Positions 1 to 10,624 of a DNA stretch of 64,000 nt are shown here, in pieces. The position numbers and the translations under genes were made by a program. Each line of letters opens with the position of its first letter. Positions within the stretch are counted from its first letter, which is position 1. The DNA lies in NCBI GenBank assembly GCA_963675135.1, contig OY776127.1, positions 88,583,182-88,647,181 of the forward strand, in the 5' to 3' direction. The notes below the pieces were generated by a model. It did no database searches. It was not told the DNA's origin and saw only the letters and a program-made list of their open reading frames with translations. Origin of the DNA: Galeopsis tetrahit. Its lineage: Eukaryota > Streptophyta > Magnoliopsida > Lamiales > Lamiaceae.

Positions 1-1852
1 GAACATTTCTATGTTAAGTGACAAACCGTTCGTATTTGAAATGCAGTGGCCGTGCTGGCCGTGAAGGACCTGGGAAATGCTACCGCCTTTATCCAGAGTA
101 CGAATTTTACAAACTCAAAGATTCAACAACGGCAGAAATTAAGCGATGCAATCTCTCAAATGTAATTTTGCAGCTTAAAGCTCTGGGTGTTGATGATATT
201 CTTGGATTTGACTTCATTGAAGAACCAGACAGGTGAATATGACCACAGTTATATTTCTATCGTACATGCAGCACTGAAAAGTTGTATCCTTGTTTGTTGG
301 CCTCATTTTCTTACAGTGGTTGTGTTGCTGCAAGCCATGTATTTTTGCAGTGTGTGCTTGCTATGAATAGTTTTTGCAATTCACTGTCTGCTGTGTTTGT
401 TCATACAGGATGGCCATCATCAAGTCAATGGAGTTGTTATTCTTGTTAGGTGCCCTTACAGATGGAAGTAAATTGTCTGATCCAGTTGGTCGACAAATGG
501 CCAGGCTTCCACTGGATCCAATTTATGCTAAAGCCCTCATTGTTGCCAGTGAATTTAATTGCTTGGAAGAAATGTTAATAGTTGTTTCAATGCTCTCAGT
601 AGAGTCTATACACTATGCTCCCCGTGAAAAGTTGGAAGAGGTATTGCTGCAGTTTTCTCTAGAAACATTCTTATTCTTCAAAATGATTATGTAGTCTGTT
701 GATAAAGAGTCCGTAAGAGCTTAGCCTTGTAGAAACTGATCATGGTGATTAATAATAATAGTCTTAAGTGTGTAATGCTTTCAAGAAACCAATTTATCTT
801 TCCTCTAAGTTGCTGGGGAAAATGAGTATCGAGTTGCGACTCAAATTCTCTCTTTAACTGGCTCAACGGGATCATTGGATTTAGAGTAGGTTTATCATTT
901 AAATTGAGAATCAATTATAATATGCATGCAGATAGTTCAACTTAGTGCTTGATGTGTTCTGTAGCTCAATTGAGTGTGAGCTCTTAGCTGATATTTCAAA
1001 CTTCTCTTTGGTGCAGTCACGAACCGCCTTGAGAAGCTTCTCAAGTCCAGAGGGAGATCATTTGACATTACTAAATATATATCATGCTTCTGACGAGTTG
1101 TTGGAGAAGAGCAAGCAAGGAAGCAGTGAAGAGAATGCCCAAAAGAAACTCAGAAAATGGTGCAAACAGAATTTTATTAATGGCCGCTCTTTAAAGCATG
1201 CTCGTGATATCCACAGGTGTGTAATGACTGAATTTGTCTCCATACACGTAGTTCAGAATGTTGCATGCATGGCTAATTTAACTACCTTGATCTTTTTCTG
1301 ATTCTCCCATCTTTGGAACATTGTCTGGATGTTTAAATCTATGTCTCTAATTTGATTGTGTGCTTTATTTGTAGTCAAATACGAAGGAATGTTGAACAAA
1401 TGGGTCTTCGTATCACTTCATGCGGAGATGACACGCTTCTATTCCGCAGATGCTTAGCTGCTTCCTTTTTTCTTAATGCAGCTTTGAAGCAGCCTGACGG
1501 TACTTACAGGTAATCACTTCATTTTATTTCATTGGTATTGTGGTTGTGGCTGTTATTATGGTGTGAAAATGCTGAAAGTTGATGAATGTGCGGCTGATAT
1601 GTGTATGTTCTTAGTTTGTTGTTTTGGCTTTATATGTATATCTAAGTGTTGAAATCAACAAATGGCAGGGCTTTGTCAAGTGGTCTGATGGTGCAAATTC
1701 ATCCTTCGTCTGTATTATTCCGGTCAAAACCAGAGTGCATAATTTTCAACGAATTAGTCCGAACTAATCAGAATTATGTGCGCGACGTTTCTACAATAGA
1801 TTACTTATGGTTACCTGAGCTCGCTCCACAGTGTTACGCCACGCAAGAATAG
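1..1852 (+). CDS. DEAH10: DEAH-box RNA helicase, DEAH10/RID1-like (5' part outside window)
   Basis: Only the last five exons are present: 47-232, 409-640, 1017-1216, 1375-1509 and 1669-1852, all GT-AG and phase-consistent. The first visible residues are helicase motif VI (GRAGREGPGK). They are followed by the HA2/ratchet region (EIKRCNLSNVILQLKALG, then PVGRQMARLPLDP and EEMLIVVSMLSVES) and the OB-fold end with IHPSSVLF and ELAPQCYATQE before the stop. This order is that of DEAH/RHA spliceosomal-type ATP-dependent RNA helicases. The wording is closest, from memory, to Arabidopsis DEAH10 (RID1/FAS4), a nuclear factor needed for pre-mRNA splicing in meristem formation. The next gene downstream is a methylesterase, as at the Arabidopsis RID1 locus, which supports the assignment. 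The ATPase motifs I and II lie off the window and cannot be checked. No frame break was seen in the visible part. Confidence 0.8.
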
Positions 1853-2605
1853 GCATTCCATACTTCCATGGTTACGTGAAATACTCTGGTAAATTTATTT
1901 TTACATCTTTCATATATTCAATTAGAATCAATCACATTTACTTGAAGTAAATCATTGATTCAGAGAAAATTCTTGGAAGTGCGACAAGATGCTCAAAGGA
2001 TTCGACAAAGTTTTCAACGGAGCTTTTACTGTAAGATCGAGTAGAGGATCTGAAACGCATTTCGTGGTGGCATCTTTTACGCCTACTTCAGCGTATTTGC
2101 CGACATGTGAGAGAACCTACATCTTCAAAACACAGCTCTTGTAAAAACATGTTTTGTGTATGGATGTTATCAAATCATTATTAATTATTTTAGTCAATCT
2201 ATTTGTTTGTTTCTGGTATTTAATTCTTGGCAAAAGCAAGAGTGTGGAAGATGCATTTGTCATTATCTTTGGTAAAGGCTTCTTTTATATTATCTGCAAG
2301 TAGATTATTAGAATTAATTTTTACATTTTTATTGTACTTCATTTTGACAAGGAATCATCATCTGCATTGTGGGGTTGGAATGACTAGCTATTATATTTTC
2401 CATAATTGGTTCAATAATGGTTCCCCTCATTTCATATTTCTTGGCTGTAGTAGGCCAGAACTAGGAATTATTTATGCTAATAATTGGTTCAATTATCAAT
2501 TATTGATATAAATTAGAAATTTGTTTCTTCATCTCTAACTTTAGTATGCAATTTGATAATGTATCAGATGCTGAAAAATTCAGTCGGTTTCATTCATTGT
2601 GACTC
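1853..2605 (+). other. 3' UTR and flank of the helicase gene
   Basis: No protein-coding feature is supported. A GT at about 1892 and an AG at about 1962 could be a 3' UTR intron. The short open frame at 2227-2511 is low-complexity and matches no family I know. The region is otherwise AT-rich spacer up to the MITE at 2614. Confidence 0.4.
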
Positions 2606-2613
2606 ATTGTGAC

Positions 2614-2967
2614 TAGAGATGACAATGGGGCAGGACGGGTATCTTAATATTCAAACCTGCCATGCGCATTTACGCATTCGTCCTGCCCTGTCCCATGCTT
2701 TGCTACAGGGCAACATTTTAAGTTCTGTCTTGCCCTCTGCTGGTACCTGTCCTGCTCCACGCTCGATACGGAGTAGCACTTTGAGTCTTGCCCTGCCCCG
2801 AGTCTCATTAATATATATATATATATATGTCTTTGAATTTGAGGCAATGTGAGGCAATAAATATGTAAATTCATGTCTGCTCTACGCGTGGGGCGGAGCT
2901 GACTTGCCCCGTTTTCATGATGGGGCAGGGCGGGGCGGCTTCGAGGCAAGTTATTTTATCATTCCTA
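2614..2967. mobile_element. hAT-type MITE, GC-rich
   Basis: A 354-bp element is flanked by a perfect 8-bp target duplication ATTGTGAC (2606-2613 and 2968-2975). Its ends are short imperfect inverted repeats (TAGAGATGACAA at the left, TTATCATTCCTA at the right). The inside contains GGGGCAGG/GGGGCGGG-rich arms in both orientations, far above the local GC content. An 8-bp duplication with TAG..CTA-like ends is the signature of hAT superfamily elements. It encodes nothing; the open frames on it are incidental. A second ATTGTGAC at 2595-2602 lies just upstream. Confidence 0.8.
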
Positions 2968-3292
2968 ATTGTGACTACAAAACATAGATCTCATTGTCAT
3001 TTTGTTCAATTGCTACCTTTCTTTTGTCATTTTTCTTCAAAATAGCTAGTTTTGAATTTAAGGGACGTAGATATTATTAGTAATAGTAATGCACATGTGG
3101 TTGTATTGTTGTGGGATTCATTGCACATGTCAAGATTACAAATATACCCTCACAATTCATTCATTCATTAAGAACCTACTGCACCCACCCCCCAAATTTC
3201 CTCAACAGTCCACCACTCACCTAATGTCAAAATTTTAATACGTCGTCTAATTTGACCAAACTCCCTACAGTCCACTCTAGACATTTTGATGT

Positions 3293-3299
3293 TATAAAA
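3293..3299 (+). promoter_or_regulatory. TATA box of the methylesterase gene
   Basis: TATAAAA lies about 100 bp upstream of the start codon at 3398 in a region without other open frames. This spacing would allow a 5' UTR of roughly 70 bases. Confidence 0.55.
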
Positions 3300-3397
3300 G
3301 AGACAACAAGTTAGTTGCATACTCTAATGCAATAAGAGAGGGCTTCTGATCTCTGTCTATTGATCTCGTTTACTGATCTTGTAACTCGTTAAAACAA

Positions 3398-5844
3398 ATG
3401 GGAAATTCACTTGCATGTTTCCATCCATCAACAATATCAAAATCACCACCAAAGGAGCTTCTTCCTCCATGGCTCTCCCCATCAAACCCCTTCTCCAAAT
3501 CAAGAAAATCGGCCCCCTCCTCTTCTTCCTCCTCCTCCTCGCCTCCGAGAAAAACCTCGGAGGCTTTCGACGATTCCTTCATTAAAAAACAAGCCCAGAT
3601 TGCAACCATGCTTTACCACCAACACCTGCAGAACAATGGCATTTTGGACAGATCAGTCTCTACAAGAACTCCCCCTCATCTTTCTGCTTCCAGAAGCCAC
3701 AAGAAGCTTCCAAAACGATCTCAATCTGTCTCCACTTCAAATCCTCTGTCTTCTACTTTGCATCTCTCTCATCAGGTTTAATTTCAACTTTTTTTTTTTT
3801 GATTTTTTTTTTTTTGTTAGTTAGTTAAATTGGTTACGTATTTATTTTGTTTTAATATTGGAGTATAATTTTAATTGTCCTGGTCAGAAGGTAGGCAGAG
3901 ACTTTAAATGAAGTTTTACTTTTTAGCACAGGCAAAGACTAACCAAAATGTATAAATCAATTTTCTTGACTTTTTCACAAAATTAATTCTTTTCTTAATT
4001 CGAGTGGTTGTAATTTTTAGACCCCATTATAAATTTCTCATTCTGTCCCATTTTAATGAATTGAGAAATTCAATAAATAACATTAAATATGAAATTGGAA
4101 TATGATATTTAATTTTCATAAATTAGTGTAAAATCTGGCCTTTTTAATAAAATATTTATATTTAAAAAATAATTTAATATAATATATATGTTTGAAAGAT
4201 GTGTAATAAAATAAATAAGAGCGTCCGCAGTGATATTGGCCCTTTCCTCTGTAATTGTATACATTTAATTTAATTATTTTTATTCCAATAAAATCTATCC
4301 CCCAATAATTTAATTTATCTCTAAAATATTGATAAAGATAAATTAAAATTTTAAAAAAATATATGAGTGGATAAATTTTATTAAATATTAAAATTAAGTT
4401 TAATAATATTTGATAGAGATAATTTAAATTATGGGTGAATATATTTTATTGGAATAAAAATAATTATATAAATTAAATATATATGGAGAAAAGAGCGTCA
4501 TTATCAACGACGCCCTTCCCTTCTCTCTCCGACATTCCTCATTCAAATATTAAAAAAATTTATTAAAAAAAATCTCAATTATTTTTTAGATAAAAAATAT
4601 CCTTGTGTAGAAAGATAAATGAGATGGAGGGATAGGATGTCAGTTATCATCATTACTTACTCCTCATATTACTCTAGTGAACCCCCTAAGAATTTAAGAC
4701 AAAAATAGATATTAATTATGAACGTTATCCTCTCTAAATTTTAAATAGAGACCGTTCCGATAAAATTTCAACAGTATGTTAAGCATTATGTTCAGTCAAA
4801 GTGGCGGTTTGATAATTTTTTGTTTTGTTTTAGGATGTAGGAGATGATGAGCAAGAGAAGAAGCATTTTGTATTGGTTCATGGGGGTGGATTAGGGGCAT
4901 GGTGTTGGTACAAAATGATAGCCCTTTTGAAAGAAGGCAAATGTAAAGTTGATGCAATAGACCTCACTGGTTCTGGATCCAATTTTTGTGACATAAATTC
5001 CATCACAACTATGTCTCAATATGCCAAACCTCTAACTGATTTCTTAGCAAATTTGCCTCATGACAACAAGGTATGTACACTTTGTCTATCGGGCTAGAGC
5101 TGCTAGGTCTGTTACTAGTCCTCATGTCTGGTTCGACCCTAAAATGCAGGTGATTTTGGTAGGGCATGATCTTGGTGGGGCTTGCATTTCTTATGCAATG
5201 GAGATGTATCCAACAAAAGTTTGTAAAGCCATTTTTGTTGCTGCTACTATGCTCTGTAATGACCAAAGTGCCCTTGATATCTTCTCTCAAAAGGTTAGCA
5301 AACTAAAATAAACAAATTGTTTGATGGTTTTTTGTTGCTTTTTTCTGAGTTTTTTGATCTGCAGGCATGCTTAAGTGACATAAACCAACGTGCTCAGAAG
5401 TTCATCTATGCAAATGGGGCCAAACAGCAACCAACAGCTATAGATTTCGATAAATCGCTCTTGGAAGATTTCTTGTTCAATCGATCTCCATCGAAGGTAA
5501 TTTTTAACATCTGCATTAGTAGTCTCAAAGAATACGAATTCGAATTCTTACCTATATGGACTGTGCAGGATATTGCATTAGCGTCAGTATCGATGAGGGC
5601 TGTTCCGTTTGCACCATTGACACAGAAGCTCGCCCTTTCTGCAACGAACTATGGTTCAATCTCGAGATTTTATATAAAAACAGACGACGATTTTGCCATT
5701 CCTGAACCAGTTCAGGATGCCATGATACAATCAAGTCCACCCAAACAAGTGTTTCACATCAAAGGCTCTGATCATTCGCCTTTTTTCTCCAAGCCTCAAG
5801 CGCTTCACAGGCTTCTTACAGACATATCGAACGCCCCAGAGTGA
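3398..5844 (+). CDS. Methylesterase, MES11-15 subgroup, predicted plastid-targeted
   Basis: Five exons (3398-3775, 4834-5070, 5150-5293, 5365-5496, 5569-5844), all phase 0, give 388 aa. Residues 1-126 are a Ser/Pro/Lys-rich extension starting MGNSLACFHP, as in the chloroplast-type MES11-15 proteins. An alpha/beta-hydrolase core follows: oxyanion HGGGLGAWCWYK near 135, the nucleophile elbow VGHDLGG (209-215), an acidic cluster at 336-338 and the catalytic-type His366 in GSDHSPFF. The family hydrolyses methyl esters of hormones such as MeIAA, MeJA and MeSA. Here the nucleophile position is Asp212, not Ser. I recall the same substitution in Arabidopsis MES11-15, so this looks like a subgroup trait and not damage. 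It lies downstream of the helicase and convergent with UXS. Catalytic activity is uncertain. Confidence 0.9.
4219..4515. mobile_element. Hairpin MITE in methylesterase intron 1
   Basis: Intron 1 (3776-4833) holds an inverted repeat with arms of about 110 bp. The left arm starts GAGCGTCCGCAGTGATATTG. The right arm, read in reverse complement, starts GGGCGTCGTTGATAATGACG. The matching inner parts include ATTTTTATTCCAATAAAAT on both arms. The middle is AT-rich. I could not identify a clear target duplication, so the superfamily (Mutator or PIF/Harbinger are candidates) is open. Confidence 0.65.
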
Positions 5845-6170
5845 AAAAACGGGCTTAGAAGACATCAGAAATGTTATTACAGACAGGGTAATTACCCTGC
5901 TGGAGATAAAATTGGTTGTAAACTTGTAATTACTATCAGTAGTTTATATTTATTCAAAATAAACACAGTATGGAACCATTGGATAAACAATCACTCCAAA
6001 AAATTTCATAGAATAGAAACCACGACAACGTCACATTATTCGTACTAATAATGAAGTAAGAACGCTAACCCCGTATAATCGCACTCCAAAAATGACAAAA
6101 CATTTAGCAAACCAAAAAAACAGTGACTTGACTTGTGGAATAACATATAAGTGTCTCTCACAGTGATCAG
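5845..6170. other. Convergent 3' region between methylesterase and UXS
   Basis: About 325 bp separate the two stop codons, which face each other. It should contain both 3' UTRs and polyadenylation signals. AATAAA-like AT-rich runs occur around 5950-5965 but no single signal stands out. Confidence 0.5.
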
Positions 6171-8201
6171 TTATTTCTTCCTTGGAATTTCGAGCCTCTT
6201 GCGAAAATCTTCCTCCATAAGGGGAATGCCATCGCGCAACTTGACCTTTGGTTCCCAGCCCAACAACTCGTTCGCCTTCTTTATATTCGGTTTCCTCTGG
6301 CGAGGATCATCTGGTGTGTTCTCCACGTTTATGATTTTCACATTTGGATTGATCATCTGCAACATTTTTCGTGAATCAGTAATATTCTAATATCACGCAC
6401 GAAAACAAAACGCAATACTCACCTCCTTCACAGTTTCCGCAAGCTCAGTCATTGTAAATTCACCTGACAGGTAACACCCTCGATGAGCATTCGTACGAAA
6501 GTAAATTTTGGGGCGAAAGCTGAAATTTATCTGAGAGTAACCTGGATTCCCGATGTTGATGGGCCCCGTGTTATCACCTTCCATCAGTTTGATGAGACCA
6601 TCAACCTTAATCAAAAGCAAGTAGAATAAGATTACACGAGACGAGACATGATCATGTGTTTATAATTGCACGACAAAACAAAAAAGATCGTTTAGCATAC
6701 CATATCAGAAACATAACAAAAGCTCCTTGTTTGTGTTCCGGGCAACTGAACTGTCAAAGGTTCATCACTGCAAAAAAAGTACAAATTTTGGTTCGATTCC
6801 CTCACACACGTTTACACAATCAAGCTTAAGGTTGGAGAGTATTACCGTATTGCTTGAGCTAAGAAATTGCTTACAACCCGACCATCATCAATGTTCATCC
6901 GTGGACCATATGTGTTAAAGATTCGTGCAATTCGTATCTCTATAGAAATTTATGCACATTCATATTGGTTAGTACTTATCAAAACATGCCCTTATTGGAA
7001 TGTTTTATGTAAATGATAAAAGTGATGATATTACCTATTCCATGTTGTCTGTGATAATCAAACATCAACGTCTCTGCTACACGTTTCCCTTCGTCATAAC
7101 AACTCCTAACTCCTGCAAGAGTAAGAAATAAATCACCATGATTTGTGTTCGTCCGCTTGCCAAATGTTTCATAGGCCTCAGTAACACCACACTACCTATA
7201 GGGTTGACATTGCCCCAGTAATCTTCAGTCTGAGGATGCACGAGCGGATCACCATAAACTTCGGATGTTGATGTCAACAATATCCTATTGAAAATTTAAC
7301 AAAATAAATTAATAGATACAATTATAAACAGTGAAGGATAAAGAGATAAATGGACTAAGTTTACTGAACCTTGCTCCTACTCGCTTGGCAAGTCCCAACA
7401 TGTTTAGTGTTCCGATTACATTCGTCTTTATTGTCTGTTAAATTTAAAAACAAAAATAAAATTAGTGATTGCTGCTCCATTGGAGAGAGGGAGGGAGAAT
7501 GAGAGAGAGTCACCTTCACAGGATTGTACTTGTAGAAAATCGGGGAAGCGGGGCAAGCAAGATGGTATATCTGGTCAACTTCGAGTAATAAAGTCTCTGT
7601 GACGTCTGCAAAAGAAAAGATTCAAATTAACGAAAGCGACAGGCTAATGCAACACAACACTGTCCAAATTTAAGATCGGTTTCAAAAGATAGTAAATAGC
7701 AATATAGCATTCCCATGTCGAATGTACACCAAACTGATAAACTGCAAACAATACATACCATGTCGAATAAGCTCGAATCGTGGATGACCAATCCATTGCT
7801 TTAGGTTGTCCTTTGATCCAGTGAAGTAGTTATCCACAACAACCACCTAAGTAAAATCCCACAAATGAATTTGATTTACGAAAGTAAATTGAGGAACATA
7901 TAGAAACCTAAACACGTAGTGTTTGATGCAAGTGTGAGAAATCAGAAATTCTTACTTCGTTATTCTCATTTTCCATCAGTTTGTCAACCAAATGAGAGCC
8001 AATGAATCCAGCTCCACCAGTAACCAAAATTCTCATCTTCGCCTGTCAACCACCATTTCTATTAAGGATTTTCTTCAAACGTGAATGAAATTCAGAAAGC
8101 ATGAGTACTAAACATACCTTAAAAAACTTTGCTTTTCTCAAAGGTGAAGGCTCGGGAGGTGGCTTGGTGGTTACGTTCCCTCCATTTGATTCGCTAGCCA
8201 T
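6171..8201 (-). CDS. UXS: UDP-glucuronic acid decarboxylase, cytosolic type (UDP-xylose synthase)
   Basis: Twelve exons on the minus strand (8118-8201, 7956-8042, 7759-7846, 7514-7605, 7370-7434, 7196-7284, 7035-7112, 6846-6939, 6701-6767, 6542-6605, 6423-6463, 6171-6356) join to 344 aa, the usual length of soluble UXS. It converts UDP-glucuronate to UDP-xylose using bound NAD. Visible family marks are the Rossmann loop TGGAGFIG (36-43), the active-site segment LLTSTSEVYGDP (from 141), YDEGK giving Tyr174-x3-Lys178, RIFNTYGPRM, and the C-terminal ENTPDDPRQRKP. It starts MASESNGGNVTTK and has no membrane anchor. This places it with UXS3/5/6, which are cytosolic, and not with the Golgi UXS1/2/4 group. 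A leader intron lies upstream (8202 to about 9079). The RGP gene at 53922 acts in the same nucleotide-sugar pathway further downstream. Confidence 0.95.
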
Positions 8202-8202
8202 T

Positions 8203-8908
8203 ATAAGACCCCTTCTTCAGTTTCTGAATTCATAACCAATAATCAACACAAAGGGTCAGAGTGCATTCCATTATCTTTAACTCTACAGATCAAATAATAC
8301 ATAATGTAGCCATATGAACAAACAACTAACAAAACCATCCTTAAAAGTAAGACAAAACAGAAACTCATAACTCAGTCGTGGTTCAGATACCGATAGTGAA
8401 ATCAAACGAAAAGTAACAGCAACAACTCCATTCAGAATCTGTCTGCCTAGGGGCATTTCAACTCTAAGGAGGAGAAATCAAATCTATTACAATAGTAAAA
8501 TATCAGAAATAAAAAGCAAACTTTTAGTGCAGATTATGAGCAAATCAAACTGTAAACAATACACATTATACGACCCCTTCTTCAGTTTCTGAATTCATAA
8601 CCGATAATCAGCACAAAGAGTCAGAGTACATTCCATTATCTTTAACTCATATCTACATATAAAATAATACAGAATGTAGCCATATGAACAAACAACTAAA
8701 CAGAAACTCAGTCGGGGATCAGATACCGATAGTGAAACAAAACGAAAACTAACAGCAACAACTCCATTTAGAATCTGTCTGCCTAGGGGTATTTCAACTC
8801 TAAGGATTAGAAATCAAATCTATTAAAATAGTAAAATATCAGCAATAAAAAGCAAACTTTTAGTGCAAATTATGAGCAAATCAAACTGTAAACAATACAG
8901 GCAAATCC
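8203..8908. repeat. Tandem duplication (about 365 bp period) in the UXS leader intron
   Basis: The stretch beginning GACCCCTTCTTCAGTTTCTG near 8207 recurs from about 8571, and the similarity continues to the AAACTGTAAACAATAC runs near 8565 and 8903. The copies differ by scattered substitutions and small indels. It lies just upstream of the UXS start codon on the minus strand, inside the presumed 5' UTR intron. Leader introns of plant genes often influence expression, but no effect can be read from the sequence. Confidence 0.8.
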
Positions 8909-9150
8909 ACTTCATACCCAATGAGATTAAGGAAACTAAATCTCTCTAATTAGCAAGATAAAAGCAGCACATTATGCAAATCATTCTCTAACTAGTAACA
9001 AAATAAGCAATATCCTCAACATAAATATTCGAATCACAAAAAACAAGCAAATAAATGAGTAAAATCAAGAACTGATCACCTTGCTAATTAAGTATTATAT
9101 ATTTATCAGCACTGTAATACTCTCTCACTGACTCAATGGCAACAACAGCA

Positions 9151-9161
9151 CCTTTATATAC
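9151..9161 (-). promoter_or_regulatory. UXS: TATA box of UXS
   Basis: On the minus strand this reads TATATAAAGG. It is followed by a leader segment that ends with a consistent splice donor at about 9079. The distance fits a core promoter driving the UXS leader exon at about 9080-9130. Confidence 0.55.
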
Positions 9162-9842
9162 TACACAAACAACAATTGAAGCCCAAAAAGGATTAATATT
9201 CAAGTAATTTAAATACAAAAGAAAAAAGAGATTAGGACAAAAAAGGCATGATTTTTATCATTATGATATACCAAACGTACCAACTGGAGAGAGAGCCTTG
9301 AAGATTAAGCAAGATTACAGACAGTAGGCAGGGCATCTGAATCTGATTTAATGCAAATATGTCTGAAAAATATCTCAGCGTACCTTCAAGGTCACTCCAT
9401 ACCAAATCCCGGTTCAGGAAGACGTGGAACCGGGGCAAAATAATACTCCCCCGTCACATACGAACGGACCAAAATGGTAAAATCGAAAAAAAAAAAATTT
9501 ATAGACGTATATTTTTTGTGGGTTCACTGAGTAAAAAAATTCAAAAAATATGTGAAAAAGGTAAAGATTACTTTTTTATCATTTTAAAACAGTGAAAATT
9601 TAATAAATCTACATAATTTTTATTTTCAGAATAAAAAATTATAGTGGGTGAACTGGGCCGGCGTGTTGCATCATGAATCATGGGACGGTTGACTTCTTGA
9701 TTTTATGAACTCTTCGGTCAATTTTATGGATTTTTTTAACATTCATTTTACAATAAATCATAGTCATAAATTATGCCTATGAAAAAATAGTGCTGAAGGG
9801 ATATTATCATACGACTCGTTTTACATGTGGAGTTGGTCTGCT
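9162..9842. other. Spacer upstream of UXS
   Basis: I see no gene or clear mobile element. Short frames at 9232-9595 have no family resemblance. Local A-rich runs occur at 9486-9560. Confidence 0.4.
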
Positions 9843-10062
9843 ATGAACTCAAGTGCATGTTGTGCATCCTAGTACATGTTACATTTTTCAGTTTACTGAC
9901 TTACACTTTTTAGTAAATGTTGTTGCATTTTTCAATTATTAAATTGTATAATAATATTTTTAGTAATAATTGAAAAGTGCAACACCATTTACCAAAAAGT
10001 GTAAGTCAGTAAAACTGAAAAGTGCACATGGACTAGGGTGCACAACATGCACTCGAGTGCAT
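9843..10062. mobile_element. Foldback (hairpin) MITE, about 220 bp
   Basis: Two arms of about 100 bp are near-perfect inverted copies. The left arm has AAGTGCATGTTGTGCATCC and TGACTTACACTTTTTAGTAA. The right arm has their reverse complements, with GGGTGCACAACATGCACTCG and AAAAAGTGTAAGTCAGT. They surround an AT loop of about 25 bp. There is no coding content. A target duplication was not resolved, so the class is uncertain. Confidence 0.7.
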
Positions 10063-10624
10063 ACTAGACTTTACCTTACATGTGATATCATGCCCCCAAC
10101 CTCCACATATTTAGACTTGTTTATGAATCGAGTCAAATTCTATTTTTTACTCGTTAGTACAATCGAGCGAATTTTAGTTTGGCTCGATAAATGCTCGGGT
10201 CGGATCTAAACTTCAATTAGTGGGATGAAATTAGTAACAACTATACACATATACTCCAATACTATAATTGGCGTCGGCAAGAAGTCCTAATCAAAAAAGT
10301 AATCTTGAAGATTTGTACTACTTCCCAAATCATAATGTTCAATAAGGATAATCATTTTTTTTAATTAATGAATTGATATTGGTTGGGAATTCGACAATTG
10401 GCTTGATTAGTATAAGTGGGATGAGGGGTCATAAAATAAGAGCCAAGATTACAATACTTAAATGATACTCTGTATAAATTAATATAAATTCTTGTATGCA
10501 ATCGAATGCCTAATATATTATTGAATTTTGAGTGATTTGAATAAATTTTCAAATTGTTTCATTGAATTTTTAACGTTATTAGTATAACAACATATAATAA
10601 TAATAATCCAAATGACAACACTTA
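10063..10624. other. Spacer, no feature recognised
   Basis: AT-rich unique-looking sequence. The open frame at 10361-10552 on the minus strand is short and matches nothing I recognise. Confidence 0.4.

Noticed and set aside
2227..2511. Small gene downstream of the helicase
   Set aside because: No conserved motif, AT-rich and no splice or promoter context; probably chance.
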